A DNA stretch of 64,000 nt from the NCBI GenBank assembly GCA_020091685.1, contig CM034603.1, positions 8,538,683 to 8,602,682 of the forward strand, read 5' to 3'. The notes below the pieces were generated by a model that was not told the DNA's origin, did no database searches, and saw only the letters and a program-made list of their open reading frames with translations. Origin of the DNA: Lutjanus erythropterus (taxonomy: Eukaryota; Chordata; Actinopteri; Lutjaniformes; Lutjanidae). Shown piece by piece: positions 35,761 to 47,330 of this stretch. Numbering within the stretch: the stretch's first letter is position 1; each line of letters begins with the position of its first letter. The translations under genes and the position numbers were made by a program.

Positions 35761-36569
35761 CACATAGGAAAGACTTGTGCATTGTGGGAAACAATAGCTT
35801 TTGTTGTGTTGGATAATAGAGGTTTTTAGAAAGGGTATTCATGTTCCTGTGGTGATTAGATGGTTTTAATGTTTAAGTTGCGTTAAAAATGATTATAATC
35901 CTCTCTTTGATTTCAGTGACGTCCTCGCTGTCAGTTTTTTTCTCCTTAAAATTCTGAATAAATGAGCTGCTGAATGTCAGTCAGTCAAAGTCAAGAACAG
36001 TGTTCATGCAACATATTTTGCTATTGTGAGCGTGCTTGAGGAGGATGCCTGTGTGGAGCTGACACGTCAGGGAGCTAAGTAGAACTGACGTGGTGCATTC
36101 AATGTCAGGAAGTGTGCGTAAATATGTGCATGAAATGCCAGGTGATAAACTGGATTGACATGGATGGTTGAAATGATCTTAATTCGGAAATGTCAGCCTT
36201 GGATCCAGTAGGGATCCTCTCTGTTCCAGCCTGTTCATGACCTGAGGATATCAAAGAAAGATGAGTATGTTACGAATGTGACAACTGGGCCTCAAATTCC
36301 AGCCTATGCTTCCCATTCAGGTAGAACGGTTAGAGGTAGTGTGATCGCATGCGAAGGAAAGAGGCAAATGAGGTGAGATCATGCAACTTCATTATAAATG
36401 TAGACTGGCGCCTAAAGTAAAGAATTTGTCCCTCAGTCTTTAATCAACACTGGGAAAAATACAGATGAGTGCAAGGACCTTGAATAACGGCAAAAAGGAA
36501 CGGAGGAAAGGTGGATGTGTGTACAAAAGCCATGTGGATCTTTCTGACCAGATGGTGTCACGCACTAAT

Positions 36570-37010
36570 GCCATGTTTCACTGCATGGTGCAGCTTAATT
36601 CAACTGCATGTCTTTTTGGTAGCAGGTACTTTTCTCGATTTCATTTTCCACTGCAGCTGGTACCCTTAGTGTAGGGGGGATTCTTAGTTGATTGTCACAG
36701 CGACATTAGGTGAAGCTGTTACCCTGTTTGAACGGGACACAAACGCATAGGAACAGTGGAGGCTGTCCTTTCCATTTGTGATTCTTTCATTGGCAAAAAA
36801 TAAAGGAACACTTGATCAGTTGATTATGGCATGGTTTTGTCAGCTGCCGTCTTTAGTAAAATCCAGATCCAGTGAATAAAGAAATTGTGGCTGCATTTTG
36901 CGGTTGATGTACAGAATATTGGTTCCACTTGATTGGAAGCTCGACCGAGGCGATGACAGAATAAGTATCAGGTACTATCCACAACTTTTGCTAATGGAAA
37001 TCCAGGTTCA
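36570..37010. repeat. possible MITE or dispersed repeat
   Basis: The left side, CCATGTTTCACTGCAT with TTTTTGGTAGCAGGTAC, and the right side, TATCAGGTACTATCCACAAC followed by TTTTGCTAATGGAAATCC, resemble the two ends of a dispersed teleost repeat with fill-in words such as CAGCTGGTACC. The ends are too diverged for a firm boundary. Confidence 0.3.
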
Positions 37011-38256
37011 CACCAAAAGGTCTGCTTCCTGAATCAAACTAATGCAAGGATTGTACATTATTATTATTTTACAACTTGTGTGTTTTGCGTTCACAAAGTA
37101 AAAACCCACAGTTCAAGAATAAAAGCAGAAGTAAAAAGACGACAAAGAGCACAATTTCTAGCTGGATCCTGAGCACATATCAGCAGACTATAGAGGAACA
37201 ATGTATAGGAACAGCAAGTCCTCTGCCAGTCTACATATTTGTAGCAAACATGCTAGTAGCTCATAACTCACCAGAACAGGAACCAGTTTTAAACGCTCCA
37301 TACTTTGGTTCAACCGGACTAAACATGGCTGGCATTAACCCCACTCTGAGTCACTACATGAGAAACTAAAGGGTTCAGTATGCTTGAAACAATGTAGGTG
37401 GTTTCTAAGGGTGAAGTCTCAGGGTAGAATTGTTCATACTTATTCTAAACGGCCACACTCAAAGGTAGGAACATTGTAACAAAGAGAGGTTGGGTAACAA
37501 GTTCAAACCCTGCCTTACTTTCACACCTCTACACACTTGTCCAACCGTAGAACGTGGGAATGATTCAGACCAAAAAATATGTTTTCTCAGGTACTGATGA
37601 AACAATGAGAAGCAATTCAGGAAGTCTAATATGAATAACAGATCAGTGAGTTTGAAGATATATCAAAAGCCAGAAGTTATAAATCAGCAGTTGATTACAT
37701 CTTTCATCCCAATGATCACAAGGTATGCCGTTAATGTTCCACAACCAGGAATGTGCTCTTGCAGGTGTTTGACTTGCCAGTGCAGCTAAATCTAAATCTA
37801 AAATCCAAACTGTTCAGATTAATATGATAAAAAAAAAAGAAAGAAAAGCCAGAAATCTCAATACTTGTAAAGCCTGAAAACAGCATTTTCTGCTGTTTTT
37901 GCATTTTGTGTCAATAAAATAGTCATGTAATAGTTCTTTTTTACCCCTTGCTCAGCTGAGCAAGTGATTTGCAAGATTTACTTGCCCGACATGTCATTTA
38001 ACTTGCCCAAGGCAAGTGGGCAATACTTATTGTCGAGCCCACAAGGAAGAAACCACTTTCTACCTCAAACTTAACTGAAAAACAGACCTAATTCTGAAAA
38101 CTGCCCTCGTATATCGCCTGAACATTTCCTCTGTGTGTCTGCAGCTCTGTCTGTCACCTCCCATGACCTCCAGCGAGGACAGACCTGTTGGCTTTGATCA
38201 CACACTTGTTCTTCTACAATGTGCACCACACACACACACAAATGCCAGTTCAAACA

Positions 38257-38275
38257 CCCCCCCCCCCCCCCCCCC
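38257..38275. repeat. poly(C) tract of 19 bp
   Basis: Nineteen consecutive C residues (poly-G on the minus strand), directly preceded by a short CA repeat at 38226-38240. Homopolymer length may be imprecise in the assembly. Confidence 0.9.
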
Positions 38276-40989
38276 AGGAGGGCCTCCATAATGCTTGTCC
38301 TTCCTCAAGATAAGCTCCATCAGGTTGTGGTCGTAACAAAATCCGTGTGCACATTTGTGTGTGTATTTCTGTGTGTGCATGTGTGTGTGTGTAATTGGAT
38401 CCTCTTATAGCAGATAGATGTGAGTGAAATGTTATGATCAGACCTGCTGATACTGAAAACTAAGAGCAGGCATGACATACGAGGAGAGAAAGAAAAAGAA
38501 AGAGTGTTTTAAGAGAGAGAATCTCTGAAATATAGTAGATCATATCTCAATAGAGATATAGAAGAATTTGTTTCTATCTTTAAGGGACAGCATTTTCAGT
38601 ATTTTGTTTAATAGTTGTTAGACTAACACTCCATTAGCAGTCACATCACTGAGCAGTCTTCTGTGCATGTGTTTTTGACCTACTGTTTAAAGGTTCATGA
38701 AAACCGTGAAATGCCAGTTACCAGGTGGATCATGAATGTAGAAAACTTGAAGCTGCTACTTTCACTGGCATGACCTTCTTTTTTTTTTGGACAGAATGGA
38801 AGAAAGGCTATGAATGCGGGAGGGCTTAAATTGCATTAGAATGATAAACTGAAAAGAAACAGCTCAGCCAACAAGGAAAAACACCAGAGCAAAATAAAGG
38901 TGTAGCCAAATTAAGCTAACCAAGCTGACAAGCAGGACAAGTGAGTTTTGCTGATTTTCTTTGTGCTTATTCTTGGTAAAGTGAAGAGGAAAAAAATGAC
39001 AGAACTCAAACCTATTGTCAGAAACAAACCATCAAAAATGATAAAGGGTTGGTTATAGCGAGTTTTTTTTAAATGCAATTAAACATGCATTTAAAGCTAA
39101 GGCAGAAATGTAACTGCTCCTGTGGTACTTCTGCTAGCATAGCTTGGCTGCTAATGGTTGGCATTTAGCAGAGTTCAAAGGCTCATTGTTTAGCCTTCTG
39201 AGCACGCACGACTAGTGTGTAAAGTTCTTGTCACCGCAAATGGTAAACACTGTAGAGCTTAATGTGTTTCAGGCAAAGTCCTTGTTAGCCAAACATTAGC
39301 ATGTGGTTGACCACAACTGACTCTTATTCATGGTGTGAGGCTCAGACTGCAGCTTTTACAGTAACTTCTGGGTTTTGTAGTGATGGCTGAAAGTGGGAAA
39401 TATATTTTATCACCCAATATCGTTATTTTAGTATGTTGTAATTGAAAAAAAGGAAGCTGATAGAAACAGACTGCTGTTAAAAGGATAAAATTCTGGTTGC
39501 ATGTTTGAAGCAAGGCTGCTTTGAAAGGTGTTTGAGTTTTGAAACATGAATTCAGAGGAACTCCCGACCATTCATTAGACGATCCTACAATCCTCAGGCC
39601 ACAGCTGTCATGTGGCTAAAAATGACATAGTAATTTACACAGGAAAAGACAGACCCCTTTAAATTCAATATTGGTAAAAGTTTTGGCTTTCATCCTTGTA
39701 AAATCATCAATGTCGTGATCATGTCTGAGGTACTTAAAGCGAGAAATGAGATTTTCCATGATGCAGTCTGAAGCGTGCAAGCTAGTGTCAGGATGTCCAC
39801 GATAGTCAGTGGAGATTATTAAAGTATGCATCAGTGCTGTTATATAACACTTACTCAACTGAATGTTTCAACTTCATTACGTGAAAACCTGATTCTCAAT
39901 TAATGATGTAGGTATGACAGGCTCCAGTACACACTAATTACTAGTTATGAAACACACACACCCACACAGTTAGGTTATTTTTTGTGTTTGGCTGTTACAG
40001 TGGAACTAGTCAATTAGGTTATTGTGTTTGGCAAGTAGAGACGTCAAAGGAAACACTCTCACCATGCATAGTGCTCGGTCAAAGTTGTCAAATGATCAAA
40101 TAGAGATTTGACATTGACACCATCAACATACGTTTAACCCAGCAATTTCACTGCATATCTGTATGTGACAAAAATACCAAAGAAAATCAGAAATTACTCA
40201 TTTAACTGAATTTTTTTTTTTTTGGTAAAATCACAGATAAGCATATCATTTAGTTAGATAAAATTAACAGAGATGGGTTTGCCTTTTCAAGGGCATAGCA
40301 ATGGGAACATTTTTAATTTAACAAATTCTTCTTTGAACAAAGGCATAGTTCTGAGGTGGCAATCTGAATCACTCGCAAGGGCCTGTTCTCGCCCACTCTG
40401 TTGTAGAGCCTGCTGTCTCTATGGGGCCCCCACCCCAAGGGCCCTCCTGTAACTGCACTGCCAGTGCTGTCTGTATTTATGCCCCTGTTCTCCATTTAGC
40501 GAGGTTGTGAGTAGCTGCTGGGTTGTGAAAGCTTGTGTTCTCCTATTCAGAGTTGTGAAAACTTTAGCTCAAGACCAAAGCAGCATTATGATGAGTTCAC
40601 ACAAGAATAAAATATGTTACGTAGTAGCCCTGAATCACCTGAAAGGTGATGTGACCTTATATCTTTTTTTATTATGACTTTCTGCACCAACTGACTTTTC
40701 TTTCCAAGATCCTGGCACAACACAAATGATATATAACAAAATTATAGATTTTACAACTGCAGAATATGACATATGAAAATTTCTAAAACATGTCACACTT
40801 CTCTATGTATTACAGAAAAAATCCTTGCCCTGAATCCAAAAGGTCAACGACATCTTTGAGACATTTGGAAACACCCAAGAGAAAGTTCAGCTATTGGTGA
40901 GTTGAGCGCACAAAGTTATCGGTTAACTTTTGACTCCAGCATTGATTATTTTGCAGTGATGGTGCATGTGACCTTGTTTTTACAGCATC

Positions 40990-41058
40990 TGTTTATGATC
41001 TATGATCTTGCACACAGTTCCACAGTTCCTTGTTTATGATCTATGATCTTGCACACAG
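40990..41058. repeat. 28-bp perfect direct duplication
   Basis: The word TGTTTATGATCTATGATCTT followed by GCACACAG occurs at 40990-41017 and again at 41031-41058, 41 bp apart. The 13-bp gap holds a small tandem (CACAGTTC twice, overlapping the first copy). The second copy runs straight into the hairpin at 41048-41100. Confidence 0.95.
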
Positions 41059-41100
41059 GAATGCACAACACAGGACGTGTTGTGCATTCCTGTGTGCAAG
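41048..41100. repeat. perfect 24-bp inverted repeat with 5-nt loop
   Basis: The left arm (41048-41071) starts CTTGCACACAGGAATGCA. The loop is AGGAC (41072-41076). The right arm (41077-41100) is its exact reverse complement, ending GAATG-less: TGCATTCCTGTGTGCAAG. There are no mismatches. Base pairing stops cleanly at both outer ends. Confidence 0.97.
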
Positions 41101-43386
41101 TCCTACTTGTAATGGTACTGTTATTGTTTTTTCTGCTCTGGGTTTTCCATCTGAATGAGACCTGTGCGGATCAGATAAAAAACTAGTCCATAGTCTTGCA
41201 AATGTTACTGGCGTCCTCCAGCATGCACTAGTAACATTTCTTGTCCACCACCCCCACCGTCTAAGCATGTTATCAATACTTAGTCACATACGCTACAGTT
41301 ATAAAGTGAAATAGTCTGCTCCGTGCTGCAGAAGTAGAGTTGCAGCACAGAGACAGAGTAGAGTCAGATTTCAAATGTAACATTGTAGGTTAATCACAGC
41401 CTGACATGATGCTGCTTGACGACTGCAGGGTTTGTACAGCTGATGGAAATTCTCAAAAAAAAACAACTTGCAGTTGCATTATTTTCATAATACAATCTGA
41501 ATATGTCCTTTTTATATAAAGAGACATTCCCTCAGTCAGTTATACAGGCAGCCATGTGTACTTACAGACAGCTGACACATTTTGAGACATGAAAATTATT
41601 TGCGGTTCCCTACAATTTCGCATCCTTCTGAATGAAGAATGCTTTTATGAAACAAATTTTTGGTTGTTTATAGCACAACAGCATCTGATTTAATGTGACA
41701 AAGAAGTGAAATAATAATTTTGAGCATATGTATATACATATGTAATACATCATAGCTGTAAGGTGCTGGAAAAACTTGAAAATGCACCTTGAAAATTCTT
41801 GAAAAGTGTTTGAAATCGAGTTCAGAAAAGATGTAGGAACCATGCAACTGGTGCAGACAGTCATGGGTTGTGGGCAGACATAAAAGTGAGCATTCTGTTG
41901 TTCTATACTTTAGCATGAAGGCGTTAGCCGCTGCTTATTTCTCAAAACTAAGGCTAACTTGGCCGCTTAATGTTAGTGTAGCTTCACAGGGCTCAAAATA
42001 AACTTTTTTTCCTCAGTGTCCTGCAACTCACCTGAATTCTACTTTTAACTGTCCCAGAATTAAAAACCATTGTCTATAACTAACTATATTTATATTATAA
42101 AATACACATATCACCTCATTGACTCACTCTGGTCTGCCATGGAGGTTCTGCTAGTTTTTCTGCTAGTTTAAATGCAAACCTGTTTCTGATTGTTATACAT
42201 CATTGTGCTATCTGTTCTGTCCCTGGGACACCTTTAATTTCGAGCACTGGTTACTTTACAACTCCTCCGTGGACGTCAACTGCAGTTGTTGGGGTCAGTG
42301 TGGAGGATGTCTGACTTCAAAACCTTCTAAGCATTCACTTTGATCGTTAAAGGTAGAACTTTCTGGAACTTTCCCTGACCTGGAACAAAGTAAGCGCTCT
42401 CACGGTACAGATTCTTAGCGTCATTGCTCATATCTTTTCTTGCAAAATGTCTGCTGTAATCGCTTACACCAGTGTTGGCTTGAGTTTTATTGACTTTATT
42501 AACTGCTGGGAAAGTTTCCTCACCATGGCATCCCTGCACCTGCGCAGGTTTTCATCGCGCATGCAACAAAATAGACAGCCTCAGCCTTCCTCTTGTTGAT
42601 ATGCACAGTCTTGCTCAATTTGAACACAACAGTTGTGAAATAGATACAGTAAAGAAAGATTCAGGTTTTACTACCCATTCATACTCATTTATGAGGACGC
42701 TTATCAAACCGGCACAAATGCAGGTCAAACATCAGGATGTGTGCTCTCATGTTTTTATTGCTCCTTAGTTTTATGACTTAATATGCCTTTCGTGTTGCTC
42801 TGGTTTTAAAGGTGCCCTGAGGTAGCATACAGTGAATTTGATCAAAAGTGTACGTGTGTGTTGGGTTATAATATTATGTTTCGACTCACAAAGGGTTTTA
42901 TTTTCTCAAACATGTTTTGGTTTATTTTTCCATTCACCCTTCACATCAGGTGATGATAACAGACACCAAAATCACTCTCCAAAACCTAACACTAGTAGGT
43001 GGTTCACTGCTGATGCCAAGTGTTGACTGATATAAGACAATTAGCTTTTGTCTAAGACCATTCGTCCTTGCCCGTGTGTGACAGAAGTTACTCAATATTT
43101 TTCTTCATGCCCGTATACATTTATTTCATCTGCTGACTTCATCCCATTTCACTTTCAAACTCGTCAACCATACCAGGGGTAACACTCTGCAACAACAATC
43201 GGCAACAATTTGCTGTTCAGAGCAGGGGTGTGTTTCACAGATGGAGGTCAGTTGAGCCCAAACAAACAAGCCTTTCATCATAATTTGGTCACTAAGAAGA
43301 GATAGTAATCTAAACTGGACTGATACAGAGGCAAACCGCATGCAGCAACACAGTTATGTAATGCCTGGAAACCTGCCTACCTTGTG

Positions 43387-43390
<4 letters not shown>

Positions 43391-43429
<39 letters not shown>
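43391..43429. repeat. (TG)n microsatellite
   Basis: A TG run of about 39 bp, followed by CACATGCATGTGCTCATG. Confidence 0.95.
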
Positions 43430-43687
43430 ACATGCATGTGCTCATGTTTCTAACTATTGCACAACCGCACCTGAGAAAACAGGCCTCTGTGCATCTGCAA
43501 ATGAGATGGTGATGCATTTTAACTTTCGTAGAAATTTAAGCTGTTAAAAGTGCTTTTCAATAAAAACAGAACACATTTGAAACAAAAAGAATATGATTAA
43601 AATCCATAAAAACTAAACATCTTATAATACACAATGAGAGTAAAACTATTAAATCAATGAAAAGACATTTTCAATGTGGGTTTTAAA

Positions 43688-43835
43688 CAGTGGTGGAAAG
43701 AGTACTGAAAATCTTTACTCAAGTACAAGTACTATTACATTGCTAAAATATTACTAGTGTTAGAAAAATACTTAAGTAAAAGTACAAAGTATTTGTAAAA
43801 AAAAACTACTCAGAGTATTAGTTACTTTTAACCGA
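43688..43835. mobile_element. fragment of an AAGTACAAGTAC-type dispersed repeat
   Basis: Begins CAGTGGTGGAAAGAGTACTG and continues with TTTACTCAAGTACAAGTAC, ACTTAAGTAAAAGTACAAAG and ACTACTCAGAGTATTAG. It shares end and interior words with the inverted-repeat element at 22047-23654. Only one end is recognisable. Confidence 0.5.
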
Positions 43836-43984
43836 TGATGTCACCATCACCTCTCCAGACTAGGGCTCTAAATTTTCTCTGTTTTGCTTTACCAATAGTT
43901 AAAACACTAACAATCAATTAATCATTAATAATCATTTTGATTGGCTGTTTTTTTTTTTTTTGTCTTTTTTTCTCTCATTCCAAG

Positions 43985-44250
43985 TTTTTATTATATATCT
44001 GGTAACAACCAGCAGTGACACACGCAAAGATCTCATGGAGATCAACTAAATAACTTTTAGCTAGGCCTCTCATGTCTTTAGATGTAATCACTAATATCTT
44101 AAAATCAGTTCTAAAATCATCAGGTCTCCAATGTAAAGAAGCAAGGATGGGTGAGATGTGCTCATGTTTCTTGATCCAGGTCAAAATTCTAGCAAGTAAG
44201 TTTGTGGTGTTTGATTTTCAAAGGACACAGAGGAACGATTCCAGGCATTC
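43985..44250 (-). mobile_element. LINE-like reverse-transcriptase tail fragment
   Basis: The minus strand reads WIKKHEHISPILASLHWRPD followed by DFRTDFKILVITSKDMRGLA and KSYLVDL. This matches the HI(S/T)PxLxxLHWLPVxxRIxFKIL pattern found just downstream of the reverse-transcriptase domain in many fish non-LTR retrotransposons. Stops follow on both sides. It is a short degenerate relic; the opposite-strand reading has no meaning. Confidence 0.5.
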
Positions 44251-44959
44251 CTGGCAGTGACCACTTGAGGGCAGTATATTCAATGTTAAATGAGTGAATG
44301 TGAGCCTACTTCAGCGCATTGTAGAGGGGATTGCGTGGTCCAGTTGACCAAAGGCACCACAGGGTCCAGTGACAATAAAATAAGCATCTGTGCCTTTCTT
44401 ATTTTTTGATCCAGTAATAACACTGAAGTGTAATTTTTCCTCTGTGTTTCAAAGATAGGGATGCCCATTAATAAACTATTTTAAATGGAACTTGAGCAAA
44501 TTTCTGTGATGATTAAGTAGATTTAGATTCATGTTAATATTTAAAACTTTATTGTCCATTAATGCAGGCAATAATGGAAATATGTCTTTCATTGGTGAAC
44601 GGCACACATAAGAATAGAATATAGTACATGTAAAAACTTCAAATGGACATACATTACCTGTAATAAAATTTTAAGTATGTAAACTGCTGTGCACTGACAG
44701 GAGTAGGAGTTGAAAGTTAAATTAAATAATTAGCCTGTGGTAAATAAAAACTACTACTGACTTTTAAGTATTTCTACCCAAATCTGTCTTTTGTATAGTT
44801 ATGGTTACAGACTCTCTTTCCACCTCCCTACACTTCAGTGTAATTCATGTGCCAAAAAAGCAACCAAAAAAACCCACCATAAGCCAAGTTAGAGATGATG
44901 TTGACTGATGGCATTATTTATTTATCTATTTTCAATTTTTCTGTGGAAATCACGATACA

Positions 44960-45220
44960 GGGTGGCAGTAGCTCTGTCCTCAAGGACTTGGCTTGGAGAC
45001 CGGAGGATCGCTGGTTCGATCAAAAAGTGCAGAGAGAGCTGGTAGCTGGAAAGGTGCCAGTTCACCTCCTGGGCACTGCTGAGGTGCCCTTGAGCAAGGT
45101 ACCATACCCCTAACTGCTTGGGGCAGCTGTTTCTGGGCAGCACCCATCACTCTACCACCTGTCCCACAAAAAAATGCATGTGTATTAAAAAAAAATCCTC
45201 CAAGGAGGACTAACAAAGGA
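44960..45220 (+). mobile_element. tRNA-derived SINE
   Basis: The + strand begins GGGTGGCAGTAGCTCTGTCC, a tRNA-like head with a degenerate box A at 44969-44980 and box B GGTTCGATCAA at 45013-45023. A body follows: GGTGCCAGTTCACCTCCTGG and GAGGTGCCCTTGAGCAAGGT. An A-rich tail runs to AATCCTCCAAGGAGGACTAA near 45212. This is a common percomorph SINE. The 150-190 bp body between box B and the tail is intact enough for confident recognition. Confidence 0.8.
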
Positions 45221-46399
45221 CGATCTTGTTCAACTGTTATCATGAATTCTTTAGATCATGATAATTGTGATTTATTATTACAGCACTAGTAGGCATTAAA
45301 GAAGACATATTCTAAATTAAAATCTGTTTTAGTTTGATGACCAGCAGCACAAATTTGCTGAAAGTGACTAACTAGATAGACTTTATTGCCCAGCCTGTAA
45401 TACCTGAACCTGTTGAATCACCACTAAAGCCTTTAATTGTATTCGCTCTATTCACATAAGGCCTCATTTCTTTGTGCTCTTGTTCTCTTTATTTACTATC
45501 CCTAACCACACATGTATGTGTGTGTGTGTGTAACTACCAGGATGTAAGGCTATGTTATTAATGTGTTTGCATGCGTGTGTGTCTGTGCACGTTTTCCTCT
45601 CCGTCCGGACACTCGTCTGCCTCTTTGTTTGTGTATGGCATGGCCCGTGATAACCTATCAGAGTCCTCCAAGAGAGGCCGGTCAGATGCGTGAGTGAGTG
45701 TACAATCGTGTGTGTGCGTGTGTGTGTGCGTGCATGCCTGTGCACCATGGGATAAGCTGAGGTTAACTCATCACGTCTCCTCTTCCTTATCAGTCAATTA
45801 TGTTTATGAGTTGTCTGTATGGACATAATGACTGTGAGGAACAGCCACACACACACACACACACACACTCATACACACATTCAGTACTGAGCGGTACAAC
45901 AGTCATGAAGGGAAGTTTATGAGGTTTATATGATGTTTTATAGAAGGCGTATGAGGTTTATAGATTATAAGCAAGCATTCTTAAATCGATTCATACACTT
46001 TAGACTGCAGACAAAAAATGAAACTTCAGAACACAGGAGGGCAGGGAGGGAGACATTCTGACAGGACATGAATCACTGGGACACTTGAAAGCTCTGACTA
46101 AAACAACACATGACACGGAGATACATATCAAACTGTAAGACAAACAAATTGGCTGTTGGAGTTATCATCAGTGTTTATACTGTTTGATGTGGAGAGCTAT
46201 GTCAAGCATGCATGGACTGTATTTTTCTCACTCGGGATTAAGACTTAAAAGAAAACAGTGGAAAAATGAGTGTGTGAGCAAACGAAATGGAGTGAGAACG
46301 AGGTCAAACGAGGGAGTTAAAATAAAAAAAGTGGGGGTAAAAAAAAAGGCAGCGACAGAATTCCAAGTGTGGGGTTTCCTAGATATGTGATAGTGCTGC

Positions 46400-46600
46400 T
46401 GTGGTGCCACGGCCGCAATAGCATCTAAATAGAAAATCTCCCAGAGCAAATGAGCGTCCCATCTGGGGCCTTTGAAGTTCCTCGGCAGCGAGACCCGACG
46501 CTTCCTCTTTGCATTACAGAGCCAGTTTGTGGTTGGTTTCTCAAGGGAATTAACAATACGTGCCTTGATCCATGCGTGCCTATGTGTGTTTGTGTGTGTG
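46400..46600. other. compositionally distinct island, possible conserved element
   Basis: GC-balanced, non-repetitive sequence (around GCATCTAAATAGAAAATC, GGGGCCTTTGAAGTTCC and TTTGCATTACAGAGCC) standing out from repeat-rich flanks. It contains an octamer-like TTTGCAT. Overlapping open frames of 84-148 codons exist on both strands, without a recognisable domain. The simplest reading is a conserved non-coding element. Confidence 0.3.
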
Positions 46601-47028
46601 TTTATCATAATCCTGCGAGCCAGACTACGCTGGACGGATGCCACACTGCTCCAAGCTGGAGAGTTATTGCACATCTCTTCTCTTCTTTCATTTTTATTTC
46701 ATAATCACACACACACTGCAAATATTCGCTGAGACACAGACAACAAACCTGATATAACGATACAGTACACATAATGACTTTCATGCTAATTTGCTCTTGT
46801 GTGTAATGTAGCTTAACGTCGGTGAAATACCTGATAAGAGAGTAAACTGAGCACAGTGCTGATAGGATTTCATTTACATTCTTGTTAAATTAAGTTGGTT
46901 ATGTCTGTCTACTATTTGGATCGCTCATTAAGCCATAGACATAACTGTTATTGTGTGTGCTGTGCAGTACTGGCGCCTCATCAAGATGGTGGGTTGCAGT
47001 TAATGTAAAAAGCAATAAGGAGCATTGA

Positions 47029-47330
47029 GTGAACGTTACAAAAATAATGTTCAGGGAACGTTACGGAAAGAACGTTCAGGCAGCAATACAGAAATAACGT
47101 TAAGGTAACGTTAAGGAAATAACGTTTCATGGAAAGTTACGGAAATAATGTGCTGGGAACGTTGCAGGCATAATGTTCAGGGAACGTTACGAAAATAACG
47201 TTCAGGGAAAGTTACGGGCATAAAGTTCTGGGAACATTATAGAATAAGGTTCTGGGAACAATGTGAAAGTAACATTCAGGGAACATTCCGGAAATAACAT
47301 TTCAGGAACGTTGCGGGCATAACGTTAAAG
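47029..47330. repeat. 25-bp minisatellite with AACGTT core
   Basis: About 12 tandem units of 24-26 bp with consensus close to GGGAACGTTACGGAAATAAC plus GTTCA. Good units include those at about 47054-47078 and 47180-47204; units in the middle and at the right end are more diverged. Each unit carries one or two copies of the palindrome AACGTT or a one-base variant. No spacers lie between units, and there is no ORF. Confidence 0.93.

Noticed and set aside
40313..40495. 60-codon minus-strand frame starting MENRGINTDSTGSAVTGG
   Set aside because: Short, no domain and no splice context, although the local GC is higher than the surroundings.
44960..45030. Possible tRNA gene (box A and box B present)
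   Set aside because: No cloverleaf can be closed, box B is followed by AA instead of CC, and the characteristic SINE body follows.
47029..47330. CRISPR-like array
   Set aside because: Units follow each other directly without unique spacers, and the genome is eukaryotic. It is a minisatellite.
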